This document shows, in pieces, positions 1-12,685 of a stretch of 64,000 bases of DNA. The notes beneath the pieces were generated by a model. The model did not search any database and was not told where the DNA came from. It saw nothing but the letters and a program-made list of their open reading frames with translations. The position numbers and the translations under genes are program-made. Numbering within the stretch: position 1 is the first letter of the stretch; the number at the start of each line of letters is the position of its first letter. The stretch covers positions 62,001-126,000 of the forward strand of contig JAIWNE010000035.1 in the NCBI GenBank assembly GCA_025331445.1, given 5' to 3'. The stretch is from Blakeslea trispora. Lineage: Eukaryota; Mucoromycota; Mucoromycetes; Mucorales; Choanephoraceae.

Positions 1-1086
1 CTGCTTCAGCCCTCTTACTGTTCAATTTGTAATTTCTAATTGCTTTGTGTCTGAGTGCAGAAATTCAATAGGGGTGTCTTAAAGAAATTAATGAACGCAC
101 GCAAAAGTTTTATTTTTTCTATTTTTAGGCAAAACAAAATGATTCTTTTTTAGACAAATTATATGAAATGATCACAAAGGGTAACGTTGCTTTTTTGTAT
201 TATCTATGACTCTGCTATTTCACTTATCTACAAGAAGAAGAGTCTTCGTAAAGAACAAAACAGTTTGCTTAATTCCGGTTTAGCTTTATGTCTTATAGAT
301 TGAGGAAAAAGAAAGCAGATAACAGAAAGAAAAAAGCTGCTTTAAGAAACATCATGCTTTGAGTGTGCCATACCAACTGTTTAGCCTGTGTATCACTAAT
401 TCTGTCTATTCCACGCAAAACAAAATGAAAGAGAGGAAGAAAGGAAAGGAGGAAAACAAAACGCACAGCTGCACTGCTGTTGCACGATAAAATAAAGATA
501 GAGGTATCAACCTAAAACAGGCATGCAGCAAAGCATGTGCTTCATTTCGTATCTGTTTTGAACAGTTTGCTCCTGTTCAAAGGTTGCCCGAAGTGTTCGG
601 TTTTCTTTTTCTCTGTCTCTTTTTTAAAGGCAGCTTTATGCCTTTACAGCTTGTTCTTTTTTTCTTTTACCCAAAAATAAAAATAAACGATGTGAAGGCA
701 TTGTAACTGGCTAGAGCTTGGTCCTCTGTACAACCATCTGTCTTTCTCTCTTAAAAAAGTTCCAATCTAAAAAAAAAACGACTCATCCGGCTATACTATA
801 TTTTCAATGATCGATGATTTCTTTTAGGTACCTTTTTGTTCAATTCTTTTCTTTTAATGATACACTAGATGCAAACAAGATAGTTTTCCATCAAAGTAAC
901 GATCACACGATAGAATGGTAATTGAAGTCAGTTTTAGTCCTCGTTCTCTTTACCTCATTTAGAGAGATTGTCGGAAAAAGGTAAATTTCGTTTGGTGTTA
1001 TAATAACCAGTCTGAGGTTGTACAAAGTAAATTATGAAGCTAAATATAAAGTAGTTCCACTTTGCGACTAAAAGAAAAAAAAAACC
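1..1086. other. Left-edge intergenic region
   Basis: No convincing coding region was seen on either strand. The stretch is AT-rich with short A and T runs and is taken as promoter-side DNA of the chitin deacetylase gene, perhaps with the tail of a gene outside the window. Confidence 0.5.
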
Positions 1087-1094
1087 TATATAAA
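1087..1094 (+). promoter_or_regulatory. TATA box of the chitin deacetylase gene
   Basis: The sequence TATATAAA lies about 100 bases before the start codon and is followed by a T-rich leader. This fits a strongly expressed fungal promoter. It is assigned by sequence and position only. Confidence 0.6.
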
Positions 1095-1196
1095 GAGACA
1101 TCTAAATTGTCAACGAACCAGTTTTCTTTAAACTTAGACCTTTTATTTTTATTTTTCCCTTTCCATTCATTAGAATCTTAATCACTCCTTATAGCC

Positions 1197-2743
1197 ATGT
1201 TCATTAAGGTTTCCGCCGTCGCAATTGCCGCTCTTCAAGTTGCCAGCTTCGTTGAAGCTGCCAAGTCTAGCAGCACCTCCACCAAGTTGGAAAAGCCTCA
1301 AGACTACTACAAGGCCTGGAAGTCTCAAGTTGATCCTACTAACATCACTATTCCCGCCATCAGCCAAACTACTTCCAACGACCCTACTGCCGAATGTGCT
1401 TACTACAGTCCTACCAACTTTGAATTCAACGAAAAGGAATGGCCCAACATTTGGGAGACTGCTACTTCCAACGGCATGGACAAGTCTGCTGAATTCCAAG
1501 CTCTTTACAACTCCATTGACTGGACCAAGGCTCCCAAGATCAAGCCTCGTAAGTTGAACTCTGATGGTTCCATTGACATGAAGAACTACGACCAAAGCAA
1601 GGATCCCGATTGTTGGTGGTCTGCCTCTACCTGTACTGTTCCCAAGGCCAAGGGCGTTAACGCTGATATCTACACTTGTAACGAACCCGATACTTGGGGT
1701 CTTACCTACGATGATGGACCCAACTGTTCTCACAATGCTTTCTATGACTACTTGGAAGACCAAAAGTTGAAGGCCTCCATGTTCTACATTGGTTCCAACG
1801 TCATCAACTGGCCTTACGGTGCTCAACGTGGTGTCAAGGCTGGTCACCACATTGCCGACCACACTTGGTCTCACCAATTGATGACTACCTTGAGCAACAA
1901 GGAAGTCTTGGCTGAACTTTACTACACTCAAAAGGCCATCAAGATGGTCACTGGTGTTACTCCCATCCACTGGCGTCCTGTAAGTTTGATAATCGATATA
2001 CCTATAGTTTGATTGTTATTGACATCTTTTTTTTTCTTAAGGCTATGGGTGATGTTGACGATCGTGTTCGTTGGATTGCCACTCAACTTAACTTGACTGC
2101 TGTCATCTGGAACTACGATACCGATGATTGGGCTGCCGGTTCCTCCAAGACTGTCGAAGACATTGAACACACCTACGAAGATTTCATTGCCATGGGTTCC
2201 AACGGTACTTTCTCTCAAACTGGTCAAATTACCTTGACTCACGAAATTGATAACACCACCATGTCTCTTGCCTTGAAGTACTTGCCCAAGATCCAAGCTT
2301 CTTACAAGCACGTTGTTGACGTTGCCACCTGTATGAACATCACTCACCCTTACCATGAAAGCAGCATTGTCTTCCCTACTTTCGATGAATACCTCAGCTC
2401 TTCTGCCAACGCCTCTAACGCTGGTGATGCTTCTTCCACTATCGCTGCTGACGCTCCTGGTACTACCAACATCGATCTCACTGGTGCTGACCTCAAGGCC
2501 ACTTCTGGTGCTGCTGCTGCCACTGCTGCTCCTGCCACTGCTGCTGCTTCCACTGATGCTACTGCCAATGCTGCCACTGATGCTACTGCTAATGGTGCCG
2601 CTGATGTTGCCGTTGAATCCTCTGCTGCCCCTGCTGTCGCTGCTGCTGCTGCCAAGCAAGAAGTTGCCACCTCTGCTGGTTTCCAAATCACTCCTAACGG
2701 TTTGGCTTTGGCTGCTGCCGCTGTCGCTGCTGTCGTCTTCTAA
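1197..2743 (+). CDS. Chitin deacetylase, secreted, probably GPI-anchored
   Basis: This enzyme removes acetyl groups from chitin to give chitosan, a major wall polymer of Mucorales. Exons are 1197-1979 and 2042-2743, giving 494 residues; the 62-base intron starts GTAAG. A signal peptide covers about residues 1-22. The carbohydrate esterase 4 (NodB) motifs are visible: TYDDGPN (metal and base Asp), ADHTWSH (metal His pair) and, across the intron, RPAMGDVDDRVR, where most relatives have RPPYG. The last 110 residues are rich in Ala, Ser and Thr and end in a hydrophobic segment, as expected for a GPI signal and a wall-spanning stalk. Codon use is strongly biased (GCT, GCC, AAG), suggesting high expression. 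Family is secure; the GPI anchor is inferred. Confidence 0.93.
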
Positions 2744-2774
2744 ACCCCTTTTTCTTTTTTTTTATGTAATATAA

Positions 2775-2784
2775 AATAAATAAA
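2775..2784 (+). terminator. Polyadenylation signal after the chitin deacetylase gene
   Basis: AATAAATAAA lies about 30 bases after the stop codon, the usual distance for a fungal cleavage and polyadenylation signal. Confidence 0.5.
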
Positions 2785-4732
2785 GTTATGTGGACAGAGG
2801 TTCCAAACAATACCCACTTCATGAATAGTTGTTCCATTTGATCTTATTTGGCACTGTCATGCCTCTAGTCGTGTAGTACAAGTGCTATTGAGAATGTTTA
2901 GTTTTGATCACGATTGGTCACTGACAACCTTCAACTCAGATTAATTTATTAATTTGCGAAAATTGCACAATTTTCTGAACGCTTTGTGTTTTCTGTATAT
3001 TAACTTTTTCGCTTACTCCCGAGTTGCTTGTGATTGTGTACAGATGAATCTGGGCAAAAAAGAATCACAGACTTTCTAGATCCATTTTTGGCAATCTACA
3101 AATCATTTTAGCTCAAACCATCGAAGCTTTTTCAAAGATAAACTGGTAGACGTATAGGAATTTCATAAAAGAGTTTATTTATACTAGGAGGGGAGGATCA
3201 AGTAGATTTTCTGATTGTTACCAACGCTTTGCTCAATATTGTTCTCGGTCTTACATTTGCAGAACTGTTACAACTTGTTTATTCGGCAAAAAGCATAAAA
3301 AAGACAGACCAAATGCACACTACAATTGAGAGTCATCAAGTGTTTTATTAGTGAGATATTTCTAAAACTTTTAAGAGGATACGGAAAAAGAGCAATTGAT
3401 CAACGCCATGTCATTGAGGGCTAAAGAGGCCATCATACTGACAAGAGTCCGTCTTGACAGAATGTTCAAGTTAAAGTTCTTTATAGAGGTATTACCAAAC
3501 GATGAAATAAGAGAAAATAGTCAAGAGATGATAGGGAATATCTGAATTACACATAGCACTGATTGTTAAGTTTGTACAGGTATTGTGCGATTATTGATTG
3601 TTGAGGAAAAGGTGTCTTCTTAAAAAAGAAAAGAAATTATGAATTAAGGCATAAGATGGTGTCAAGAGAGAGAAAGCTGAAGGCTCAGAAAGACCCATGG
3701 CTCTTGACGAATGTAGCAGAAGAATGATCGGAAGATCTATAAAAACAAATAAATCTGACACTCTTGCTTCTTTGCAAAGTGAACTGTCTAAAGCCTTTTT
3801 TTTTTCTGAAGGAATCTCACATTGAGAAAAGGATTGACTTCACTCTAGCTTACGCCCACACAAAAAAAAAGCTGAACAGCAGAAGAAAGTCTGAGGGGAG
3901 AGATTACCTAGCGAGAGGTACAAAAAAAAAAGGATTGTTTTTGAAACCTTTCAAGAGTTGTAGAACCACTATGATGGCTTGGTAAAAAGTCATATATGGC
4001 CCAAAAAAAAGTTTGACATGCTATTTCTACTCAACAAAAGAACAAGTAAGAATTTCATAGGCCTTGTCTACACACCTCTCTCTGTTCTCTCTTAGATTTC
4101 TCCATCATGATAACCCAGGAACATTATTAATAAAGGAAAACAAAAAGCATCCACAGTATCAAATCTGCTATGGACAAAGGATTCTCAAGGGAGAGGGGAC
4201 AAGAAAATAACATGGCCTGATCATTTCCTTCCCCTCCTCCTTCCCATCAATTCAAATGAAAACAAAAGCCTTATAAAGGATGGATAAAAAAACCAATTAC
4301 AAGATGCTGGAACTATCAAATCATTTTGGACAAGATGATGGCAAGTATATAAAGAAATGCTGCTAAAGGTGGTTTGGTTGCCAAGAAGAAAGAAAAAAAA
4401 GGCAATTCATATAGAGACATGTGAAATTATATAATACACAAAAAAGGGGCATAGTTGCCATGTAAACAATGCTAGTAACATGGCAACCAATTGAACTTGT
4501 TTCTTTTTTGGGACTCTAAATCAAGGCGGGACACATTGTAATGTATAGCTTTAATCTGAGCATTGGGCTGTCCTTCAATTCTAAATCAGTAAATCTGAGG
4601 TGATCTCTCAACCAACGGATTTGTGCGCGTGTGTCTTATGAAAGATGGACAGTGGCCAGAAAAAAAAAAGTGGATATAGAATATAATAACACAACACAAC
4701 AAGCTTCCTACAGTCACAATAAACTATTATCC
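2785..4732. other. Intergenic region, no gene seen
   Basis: About 1.9 kb of AT-rich DNA. The longest open frame (3764-3985) is dominated by Lys from A-runs and has no family resemblance. The region probably holds the 3' end of the chitin deacetylase transcript and the distal promoter of the PHO81 gene. Confidence 0.45.
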
Positions 4733-4822
4733 CCTTTCTTTTCTCTCTGTCTTTTTTTTTTTTAGTCACCCTTTTTTTTGTTTTTTTCCCCTTTCTTTTT
4801 TTTTGGTTTTTTTTTTTTTGCT
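4733..4822 (+). promoter_or_regulatory. Long pyrimidine tract before PHO81
   Basis: Nearly 90 bases are almost pure C and T on the plus strand, ending about 90 bases before the start codon. CT-rich blocks next to transcription starts are common in filamentous fungal promoters; that role is inferred here. Confidence 0.45.
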
Positions 4823-4910
4823 AGTTTAGCAAAGAAAGTCTTGTTCAAGTTTGCCACCAATCTTACTACTATTACTTTTTGTACATTACTCTGATCTCTA
4901 AAAAGTACTC

Positions 4911-7900
4911 ATGAAGGTAGTTTTTCTTTTTCTTTTTCATACCTATTTTTCTTATTCACTTTTTATTTTTTCTAGTTTGGTAAACAAATCCAAAGCCAGC
5001 AATTTACAGAATGGAGTCCATACTATTTAGATTATAAAGGTCTAAAAAAGTTTATAAGTTCATTATTAAATACACCAGCCGATAGCTTAAAAGCATTAGG
5101 CTTACCGCCTATCGATTTGGAAGACGATCGAGCCAAATTACTTCAATCTCAAAAGGCTGCTTTCTTTTTTAAATTAGAACGCGAATTGGAAAAGGTAAAT
5201 CCAAGAAATCTATATGATATTCATTTCTAATCAAGACATTGGTAGATCAATTCATTTTATCTTCAAAAAGAGAATGAACTTAAAGTGAGATTACGTTCAT
5301 TGATTGATAAAAAGAAGGTCCTTCAGTCTGATCTTCGTCGACTTAAACATGCCTCAACACTCTTTAAAGCCATTCAAGAGGCCTTTCTTCAGTTTGAACA
5401 AGAATTAACTAAAATTCAAGTAAATATACATATAAAAAAAAAGCAGAAAAAAAAAAGACTTGTTGATTCACGCTTAAAATATAGAAATATGTAGAATTAA
5501 ACAATGAAGGATTTCGTAAAATCTTGAAGAAATGGGATAAACGCTCTAAATCATCCACCAAAGAACTCTATCTCTCTCGTCAAATTGACATTCAACCTTG
5601 TTTCAATGCACAAGTCTTGTGCGAATTATCCGATACTGCCTCAGCCAATCGTATCGAACTTTCCAACATTCAAGCGGGTATTCCCATCAGCCCTGCCAAC
5701 AACTCTACCGTCACGGAGACCACACCTTTTGTAGGGGATGAGATTGATGATATCGAAATCGATCTCGTCAAGGCAGTGACGGCCGGACAACTCAGTCTGA
5801 TCAAAGAAATCCTGGATCGTATCATGCAACATCCTTCAGCAGAGGATCATGGTCGATTGACACGCGTCTTTTGGCATGCCTGTTCCGAAGCACCTCAACA
5901 AGTGATCGATATGCTGATTGATACTCAACTGGTCAATTTTCAATATGTAGACGATATCATTGAACGATCCTGTCTTCATGTGGCTGCCATGAACGGTCGA
6001 GTGAGTGTGATGGAGATCTGTACTAAAAATGGCGCCAACGTGGAATTGGCTGACGCGTACGGAAGAACAGCTCTTCATTATGCTACCATGAACGGTTTCA
6101 ACGATTGTGTTTCCTTCTTGCTCACCTGTCATGTGGATATCGAACGTCGAGATCATGATGGCTTTAGTCCCTTGATCTATGCCATCATGAACGGACACAC
6201 CAATTGTGTTGAGATTTTGCTTCAGGCCAATGCCAATATCGAACCCCGTCATGAGGGTGATCATATCCCACTCTCATTGGCCTGTCATTTTGGACAGACC
6301 GATATTGCTCTCATGCTTTACAATCGAGGCGCAAAAAATCTGCCGAATGCTGAATCGCTTTACCCGCTTCATCTTGTAGCACGACAAGGTCATGCTGAAC
6401 TCTGTCGTGTCTTGTCTCAGAACAATCATGATATCGATACACCCGATAAATACAATACCTGGACACCTCTCTTTTGGGCTGCCAATGATGGTCATGTTGA
6501 ATGTGTTCGTATCTTGATCAATGCAGGATGTAAAGTGAATGCAAAAGACGAGAATGGAAAGACAGCCTTGTATTATGCTGCTTGGGAAGGTCATATGGAC
6601 TGTGTTCAACTCTTGTTGGATGCAGGTTGTGAAGTTGAGCCAGTGACCGAGATTCTTTCTTCTCACCCTTCTACTGTCATCCATAAACCAAAGGAGAAGG
6701 CAGATGTACTGGAGGAGGCCGCAAAAAGCGAAGATAGAGAAAGCATGGATCTAGAGAACGAGTTGGATGTAATTCCCTCCTTATCTTTACCTCCACCCAT
6801 CATTCCCTTCCGCATCTACGGTCACAACTATCTGGATCGAAAACATCAGATTCAAATCAGTCTTCGTCAACCCCCTATTCGACTCTATGACAATGCTCAG
6901 ATATCTTCCATGAGATTGATCATTTCTTCCAAGCCAGATACAGGCATGATTCCCCACAGTGTGATTTTGCCTTTGGTCGATGATCGTGACGTGTTCAATT
7001 TCCAGGTGGACAAGTTGGATGATTTTCTATTGGAATTTGATATTCTAGCTACCTTTGGCTCTAAAGTACTTGGTCGAGGTGTCGCTCTACCTCAATCCTT
7101 CTCTCACATGGACTTTAGAATTCCTGAGGGACACTGCACGATCCCCTTATTGGACAGCCATCTAAAGGTGATAGGTGAGTTATCGTACGACTATTCGGTC
7201 ATCAATCCTTTCCGTGGTGTTCAACTAGAGATTGGAGGCCGTATTGAGACCTATTGGAAATCGACCAATACAGTCTTGCCTGCTTCATCCAATCAACAAC
7301 CCGCTGCCAACTGCAACCCTACCTCCTTACCTTCTGCTCCTTCATTTTCATGTCCAGCTCAACATGAGACGACAACTCTGAATAGCAATGCCAATACACT
7401 CTCGTCTACTGTACCTTCCTTTATCACAGCTTCTTCTCTTTCAGGCGACTATATTCGTGTTGTCATTCAATTGACCAAGGACCTTGTGCCTGTTGTCTTT
7501 GCCAACTGGCTTGTTCCTTTCCAAGGGCTCGATTTAGCTGTCTCTGATCTGACGCTAAAGCAATTTCTTTCGATCGGAGAGACCTTGTTGGCGAATTCAT
7601 CCTTGATTCGTCCAGATGATACCTGCCCAATCACTGGCAATAGTCATAGCATTCAAAAGCTATCGGATTTCGCTTCTTTTCTTTCATTAGAACAAGTCTT
7701 GGAAGTAAGTTATTGTTAAAACGAAAAAAATCAACAAGTGTCTAATTTGTTATGATCAGAAACTTCCTTTGACGATGGGACTTCATCTTGAACTTAAATA
7801 CCCTTCTCCAAGCGATCAAAGCCTATATTCATTCTGCAATATAACCGATAGAAATACTTTTGTGGATACTATTCTACAATGCATATATGACCATGTTCGT

Positions 7901-8425
7901 TCCCTCCCACCTGATACCGCTAGTCGTAGTCTATTCTTTTCATCTTATAATCCAGCCATCTGTATGGTTGTCAATTGGAAGCAACCTAATTGTAAGTTCT
8001 ATCTATTGTTTATTCTTTACCTTCTTATTTACCTTAAATTGATGATAGATGCTGTCTTTTTCAGTACACATTGCGGGCTCAATATGTACAGAGGAGCTAA
8101 GCGTCGTCAAAGTTTAGAGCAAAAAGACGAGGATGATCAAAAGATTGTATATAAGAATGATGATGTTCGATGCTCTTCACTGAAAGAAGCTGTCAAGTTT
8201 GCTAAACAGAATAATCTTTTGGGTGTTATTTGTGGTGCACAGACATTGGTTCAAGTACCCTCCTTGATCAAGACAGCTAAAGAAAGTGGTCTGATTTTGG
8301 TCACATCCGGTGAAGTCAACTCTGATCCTCGTTATCGTTATATTCAAGAATGTTATGGTGTAGATGCCATGATGATCAATCAACTTGTTCACTTTAATAC
8401 ATCCATGGCTGGTGCTGGTTTTTAG
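4911..8425 (+). CDS. pho81: PHO81/NUC-2-type SPX-ankyrin phosphate regulator
   Basis: Pho81/NUC-2 senses phosphate or inositol pyrophosphate and inhibits the cyclin-CDK that controls the PHO regulon. Six coding exons: 4911-4916, 4976-5194, 5273-5419, 5485-7704, 7760-7991 and 8049-8425, giving 1066 residues (yeast Pho81 has 1178). The first coding exon holds only Met-Lys; splicing restores the SPX consensus MKFGKQIQ. The SPX domain covers about residues 1-170, ending in KKWDKRSK. At least six ankyrin repeats follow (about 220-500), seen as repeated LHxAxxxG motifs. The C-terminal part resembles a glycerophosphodiesterase domain but I see no catalytic HRG motif, which favours Pho81 over the enzyme Gde1. 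The last intron is 57 bases and stop-free. The next SPX gene (VTC) lies 4.3 kb downstream. Confidence 0.88.
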
Positions 8426-8954
8426 AAAGACAGACAAATGTGTTCTTTTATTATATGTGTGTTTTTTTTGTTAATTTGTAAACTATCTGATATGTTGATT
8501 TAATCTAGGAAGAGAGAGAGAGAGAGAGAGGGGAGGATAAAGGTGTTTCTGGAACAAAACAATAAAAAGCAATGGCAGATTGTCTGATACCCCTCCCCCT
8601 TTTAAAAAGGCTATTCACTTAATAAAAACAAAAAATCATTTCCTTTTTAGGTGAAGAAAAGTTCTAGAGCAATCCTTAGCCTATCTTGAAGTGTATCCAG
8701 TAAATGTCTTTGCTTATATTTATTTGAAACAAAAAGACTTTGTTACTTGATAGATATACAAATGAAGGGCACAACTTCAATATATCACTTTTTTTTCTGT
8801 CTAAACGACTTATAAGATAGATTAAGCTTACTATAGATGATGATTCATCTGAGTTTTTAACATGTGTTGATCTCTTGTATTAAAATGGAGGAAAATCATC
8901 TCTCTTTCTCTCTCTCTTTCTTTTTTTCTTTTGTTTTATTATCATCTCAAAGTC
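8426..8954. other. Intergenic spacer with GA repeat
   Basis: Contains a GA dinucleotide tract, T-runs and a CT-rich block (about 8900-8938) just before the next start codon. No coding signal was seen. Confidence 0.5.
8510..8530. repeat. GA microsatellite
   Basis: About ten uninterrupted GA units in the 3' flank of the PHO81 gene. Confidence 0.8.
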
Positions 8955-9274
8955 ATGGAAGAAGCTGATTCACGTTGGAAGACATTCTCAGTTCAAGGTA
9001 AAAGAAAAAGGAGACAAGGGAAGATACAAGCTCATCTTGACCACTTCTTTGGACAGACCTGGATGCTTCTCATGCATTCTTTGACAATGCCACAAATTTG
9101 ACTACGCAAAAAGACAATCAAACAAGCGAAAATACAATAACACTGAAGCGATACTCTAGAGAAGAGATGTATCGTATGAACAGCTCAGTATCTACTGAGT
9201 TGGGTTCTGTCAGTGGTAAGCTTGTTGAAGCCTATTTGGAGTTGACAACAAGAAATAGACTGAATTATCTTTAA
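8955..9274 (+). CDS. Small protein of unknown function
   Basis: Exons 8955-8997 and 9057-9274 join in frame (GTAAAAG donor, ACAG acceptor) to give about 86 residues. The gene has its own CT-rich leader and an AATAAA-like signal right after the stop. The product is acidic at the N end and polar in the middle, with RYSREEMYRM near the centre. This resembles the Y-x4-L-hydrophobic eIF4E-binding motif, with Met in place of Leu. I do not recognise the family. It could instead be an upstream exon of the peptidase gene that follows, but the in-frame stop at 9432 and the lack of a usable acceptor argue against this. Confidence 0.4.
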
Positions 9275-9488
9275 ATTAAATAAATGCTCTCTCTCTCTGT
9301 TATATCGAGTTTTCCATTTAGAAATCAGCCAATCATGTATCTCTTTTAAGAAAATTTATGCGAAACTGCTTTTTTATGCTTCACTTTGATCTTTCTTTTC
9401 ATTGGCTCATAAGCAATGATGCGCTTATTATTAATTTTTATTTTCGAAAAAACAAATAAAAAAACATTCTTCTTATTACGTGTTTATA

Positions 9489-12252
9489 ATGACCTATTCA
9501 TGGGATGCTATCAAGAGCCAAGTGAGGCAGTTTCGATCCAGCCTATATTCTATATACCCTATCCAAGTATGGACTATGACCAAGGACTTCACAATACATA
9601 ATGGCGTACTCTACTTTCTTTCTAATAACAGTGACCCAAACACGATAGTCCCTTCAGCACAACTACAACTCTACAAGATCCATCTCGATCAACGTACGTT
9701 GCATTTGTCCTTTTCTTTCTCATCTTGGGCTCATTACGTTTTTCTATTAGCTTTTTTAAAACAGAGTCATACCTCTTTGGAACGAGATTACCTTCATAGT
9801 TTATGGGCTACTTGTCCTGTCTTGAAAAAGAAAGTGGCTATACCTGGCCTACACTTGTATGGAGATAACAGTTTAAATAGTTCAAGCTTGACTTGTTTTG
9901 ATATTGTACATAATACTATGCTTTTTACCTGGCGTGATAAGCACTATGTGATTCCTGATATCACACAAAAGGTGAGATTTCAACAAGGCCACCTATGCGC
10001 TTATTTTTCATCTGACTTTTGTATTAGATGATACCCAAATTAATACCTTATACCACACCATTAAAGAATCGATCCAATCTAAAGTTAGGTGGACACGATA
10101 GCCAACTGATTGCCTTTGTGAAAGATCGAGATATTTGGATTACGGATTTTGATGGTCATGAAACCCAACTCACCTTTTGCTGTTTAAATACAGACGATCC
10201 GACCCTTTGTAGCGGTATAGCTGAATACATGATGCAAGAGGAATTTCATCGATTGACAGGCTATGCTTGGTGTCCAGCAGGGAAAGTGGAATGCATTGCC
10301 TATCTCGAGACAAGCGAATTGGAGGTAGAAGAGATCATGATCACCAAATCCATCCACCCTCTACCCACACACCCTTCCGAACTTGTTTCAGGGCAAGAAG
10401 CCATGTCCTGTCTGACTCAGACCATGATTGAATCAGAGACAGTGAGATATCCTCGTCCTGGCCAGGCCAATGCCAAGAGTGAGATCAAATTGGTTGAATT
10501 CAGCTGGATAGATGGAGAGATCAAACGATGGCATAAACAGTGGTGGGGGAAAGATCGCCTTCAGGCACGGTTCCCCTGGATGGAATATATAGTTCGGTTT
10601 GGTTGGTTAGGCGATGGTCAGAGTCTGTGGCTTCAATTGCTTTCACGTGATCAAAAGCAGACAGCTGTCATCCGTCTGTTTGTCTCTCATGCCAGTGTTC
10701 AGCCAACCGACATGGAAACAACAGATGCCATCGAGATCCTTTGGGAAGAGACAAGTGATTGTTGGATCAATATATCGGATGTCTTTTATTTTTTTCAACC
10801 GACTTCCGATGCACTTGAACTGATCTGGAGTTCCGAAAAGGACAATGGATTTCGACACCTCTATCTGGTTCGAAAGAGAACCGGTCAGCCAAGTGAGATC
10901 AGAGCCCTTACGACAGGTGAATGGTGTTGTGTTGATCGACCTCTGTATGTGGATGAAGCAAGATCACTTGTGTATTTCTCTGCCAAGTTGCATACACCTC
11001 TTGAAACGCATTTCTATGTCATTGATCTTGTTCATCCCTCGACGCCTTCCTTGTTGACACAACTCGGATTCAGTCATCAGGTGACCATGGATTCACCCGA
11101 TTGCTTTATAGATACTTTTTCTTCACTTCACTCACCACCTGTCACCTTGGTTCAAAAGATCAACCAAGAAGTCGCCTTACTGATGCCTGTCCCTTCTTCT
11201 TTTAATCTACAGGCTGAAAGACCTCCTTCACCCCCTCCTGTTGTTCAAGATGCATTTGATTATGAAAATGGATTTCTGTTACATGAAAAGCCAATCCAAG
11301 GCCAAATGTCAATCATGACAGATACAGTAGAACCAAAAGGTGATATTTTTGAATTCGATACCTCGGATGGTAAGTTAAAAGAGAGAACATGGGATGTTTC
11401 GCTCTATTTGACACATAGAATATTAGGCGTGAGATTGTATGGATGCCTTTATAAGCCTGATAGTTATGAACCAGGTCAATCTTACCCTACATTACTCTAT
11501 ATCTATGGTGGTCCTAAAACTCAGCTGGTCATGAATGAATTTCGGTTTCCTCGATTGATACGGTACTTGATGTCGGTCTACTTTAACTTTTGTGTGGTCG
11601 TGATTGACAGTCGAGGATCGAGTGATCGAGGATTAAGGTTCGAATCGGATCTTCAGTATCGGCTGGGTCAAGTAGAACTAAGGGATCAGCTAGAAGGACT
11701 TGAATTCCTGGAGCGCACTCGATTTGGTGCCAGGCAACAAGGTCAAGATCCATTGAGCCCTGTGATCGATATGAATCGATTGGCCATTACAGGTTGGTCT
11801 TATGGAGGTTATTTGAGTTTGATGGCATTAGCACAATACCCGGATCGTTTCAAGTTGGCGATTGCGGGTGCACCTGTGACTCAATGGGAACTGTATGATG
11901 CAGCCTATACAGAACGATATATGGGATTACCTCAAGATCATCCAATGGCTTATCAACAGAGCAATGTTGTTCATTATGTCCATCAATTTCCCGACAAGTA
12001 AAGTATCTCCATCATCTCTGACATTGTCCACTCATCTGTTTTGTTAGTGAACATCGATTGTTGATTGTCCATGGCTTGATTGATGAAAATGTTCATTTCA
12101 GGAATACAGAGCAGCTTGTAACTGAACTTATCAAGCATAACAAACCTCATTATTTACAAGTGTATCCTACAGAAAAACATGGACTTCGACATGCAAGTGT
12201 CAATGAACATTTTGAAACACTCATGTTTTATTGGCTAAAAAATTACTTGTAA
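9489..12252 (+). CDS. DPP8/DPP9-like dipeptidyl peptidase (S9B)
   Basis: Predicted cytosolic serine peptidase that removes Xaa-Pro dipeptides from peptide N termini. Exons 9489-9971, 10028-11997 and 12048-12252 give 885 residues, close to human DPP8 and DPP9. No signal peptide or membrane anchor is visible, unlike the vacuolar DPAP-B or secreted DPP4 types. Visible features: the N-terminal YSWDAIKSQVRQF helix resembling DPP8/9, the substrate-binding Glu pair (about E232-E233 in QEEFHRL), nucleophile Ser752 in GWSYGGYLS, Asp830 in LIDEN and His862 in EKHGLR. All catalytic residues are present, so the enzyme should be active. The start is the first Met after an in-frame stop at 9432. Confidence 0.9.
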
Positions 12253-12685
12253 AAGAAATTGCATGAATTTTAACTTTTTTTTTTTTTAAGAAAAGAATGA
12301 CGCGGGAATTCAATGACATGATTTCCAATCATTCAACCTCATTGGGCAACGTGCGCGTTTATAAAGGTTACACTGTAAAATAATTTGACTTGTTCTTTTC
12401 CTTTTAAAGTAACTGCCAACTGTCTATTTTAGTTTATCATGTTTATATTGAGAATCATAAACTGAGGATTGACAACTTTTTCATGATTTTGTTTCAAAGT
12501 AGTCTTTTTGTCTTGAGCTATCAAATAAAGCAAAAAAACTCAATCACCCTTTTCTAGGCATTTATTGTCCGAAGTGGTTTAAAAAAAACAATTCAAAGTC
12601 AGATAAAAAAGGGATTTAATCATCTTTTTTTTCTTAATTTTTTCTCTCTTTCTTTTTTTTTTTGTATTTCACATATTAAGACAGA
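12253..12685. other. Intergenic region and VTC promoter
   Basis: No coding sequence was seen. It holds a possible Pho4-type site at 12348-12353, an inverted CCAAT box just before it, and a CT- and T-rich tract up to the VTC start codon. Confidence 0.5.
12348..12353 (-). promoter_or_regulatory. Possible Pho4-type site (CACGTT)
   Basis: AACGTG on the plus strand reads CACGTT on the minus strand, one of the two core Pho4 sites in yeast, about 335 bases before the VTC start codon. A six-base match occurs often by chance, so the support is mainly its place before a phosphate gene. Confidence 0.25.

Noticed and set aside
1182..2691. Long minus-strand and alternative-frame open frames across the chitin deacetylase gene
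   Set aside because: They are shadows of the strongly biased coding frame; the plus frame has signal peptide, catalytic motifs and a matching intron.
3764..3985. Open frame of 73 codons
   Set aside because: It owes its length to A-runs read as Lys and has no family resemblance or promoter context.
9416..9601. Open frame overlapping the start of the peptidase gene
   Set aside because: It is in another frame and lacks the family N-terminal sequence; the Met at 9489 gives it.
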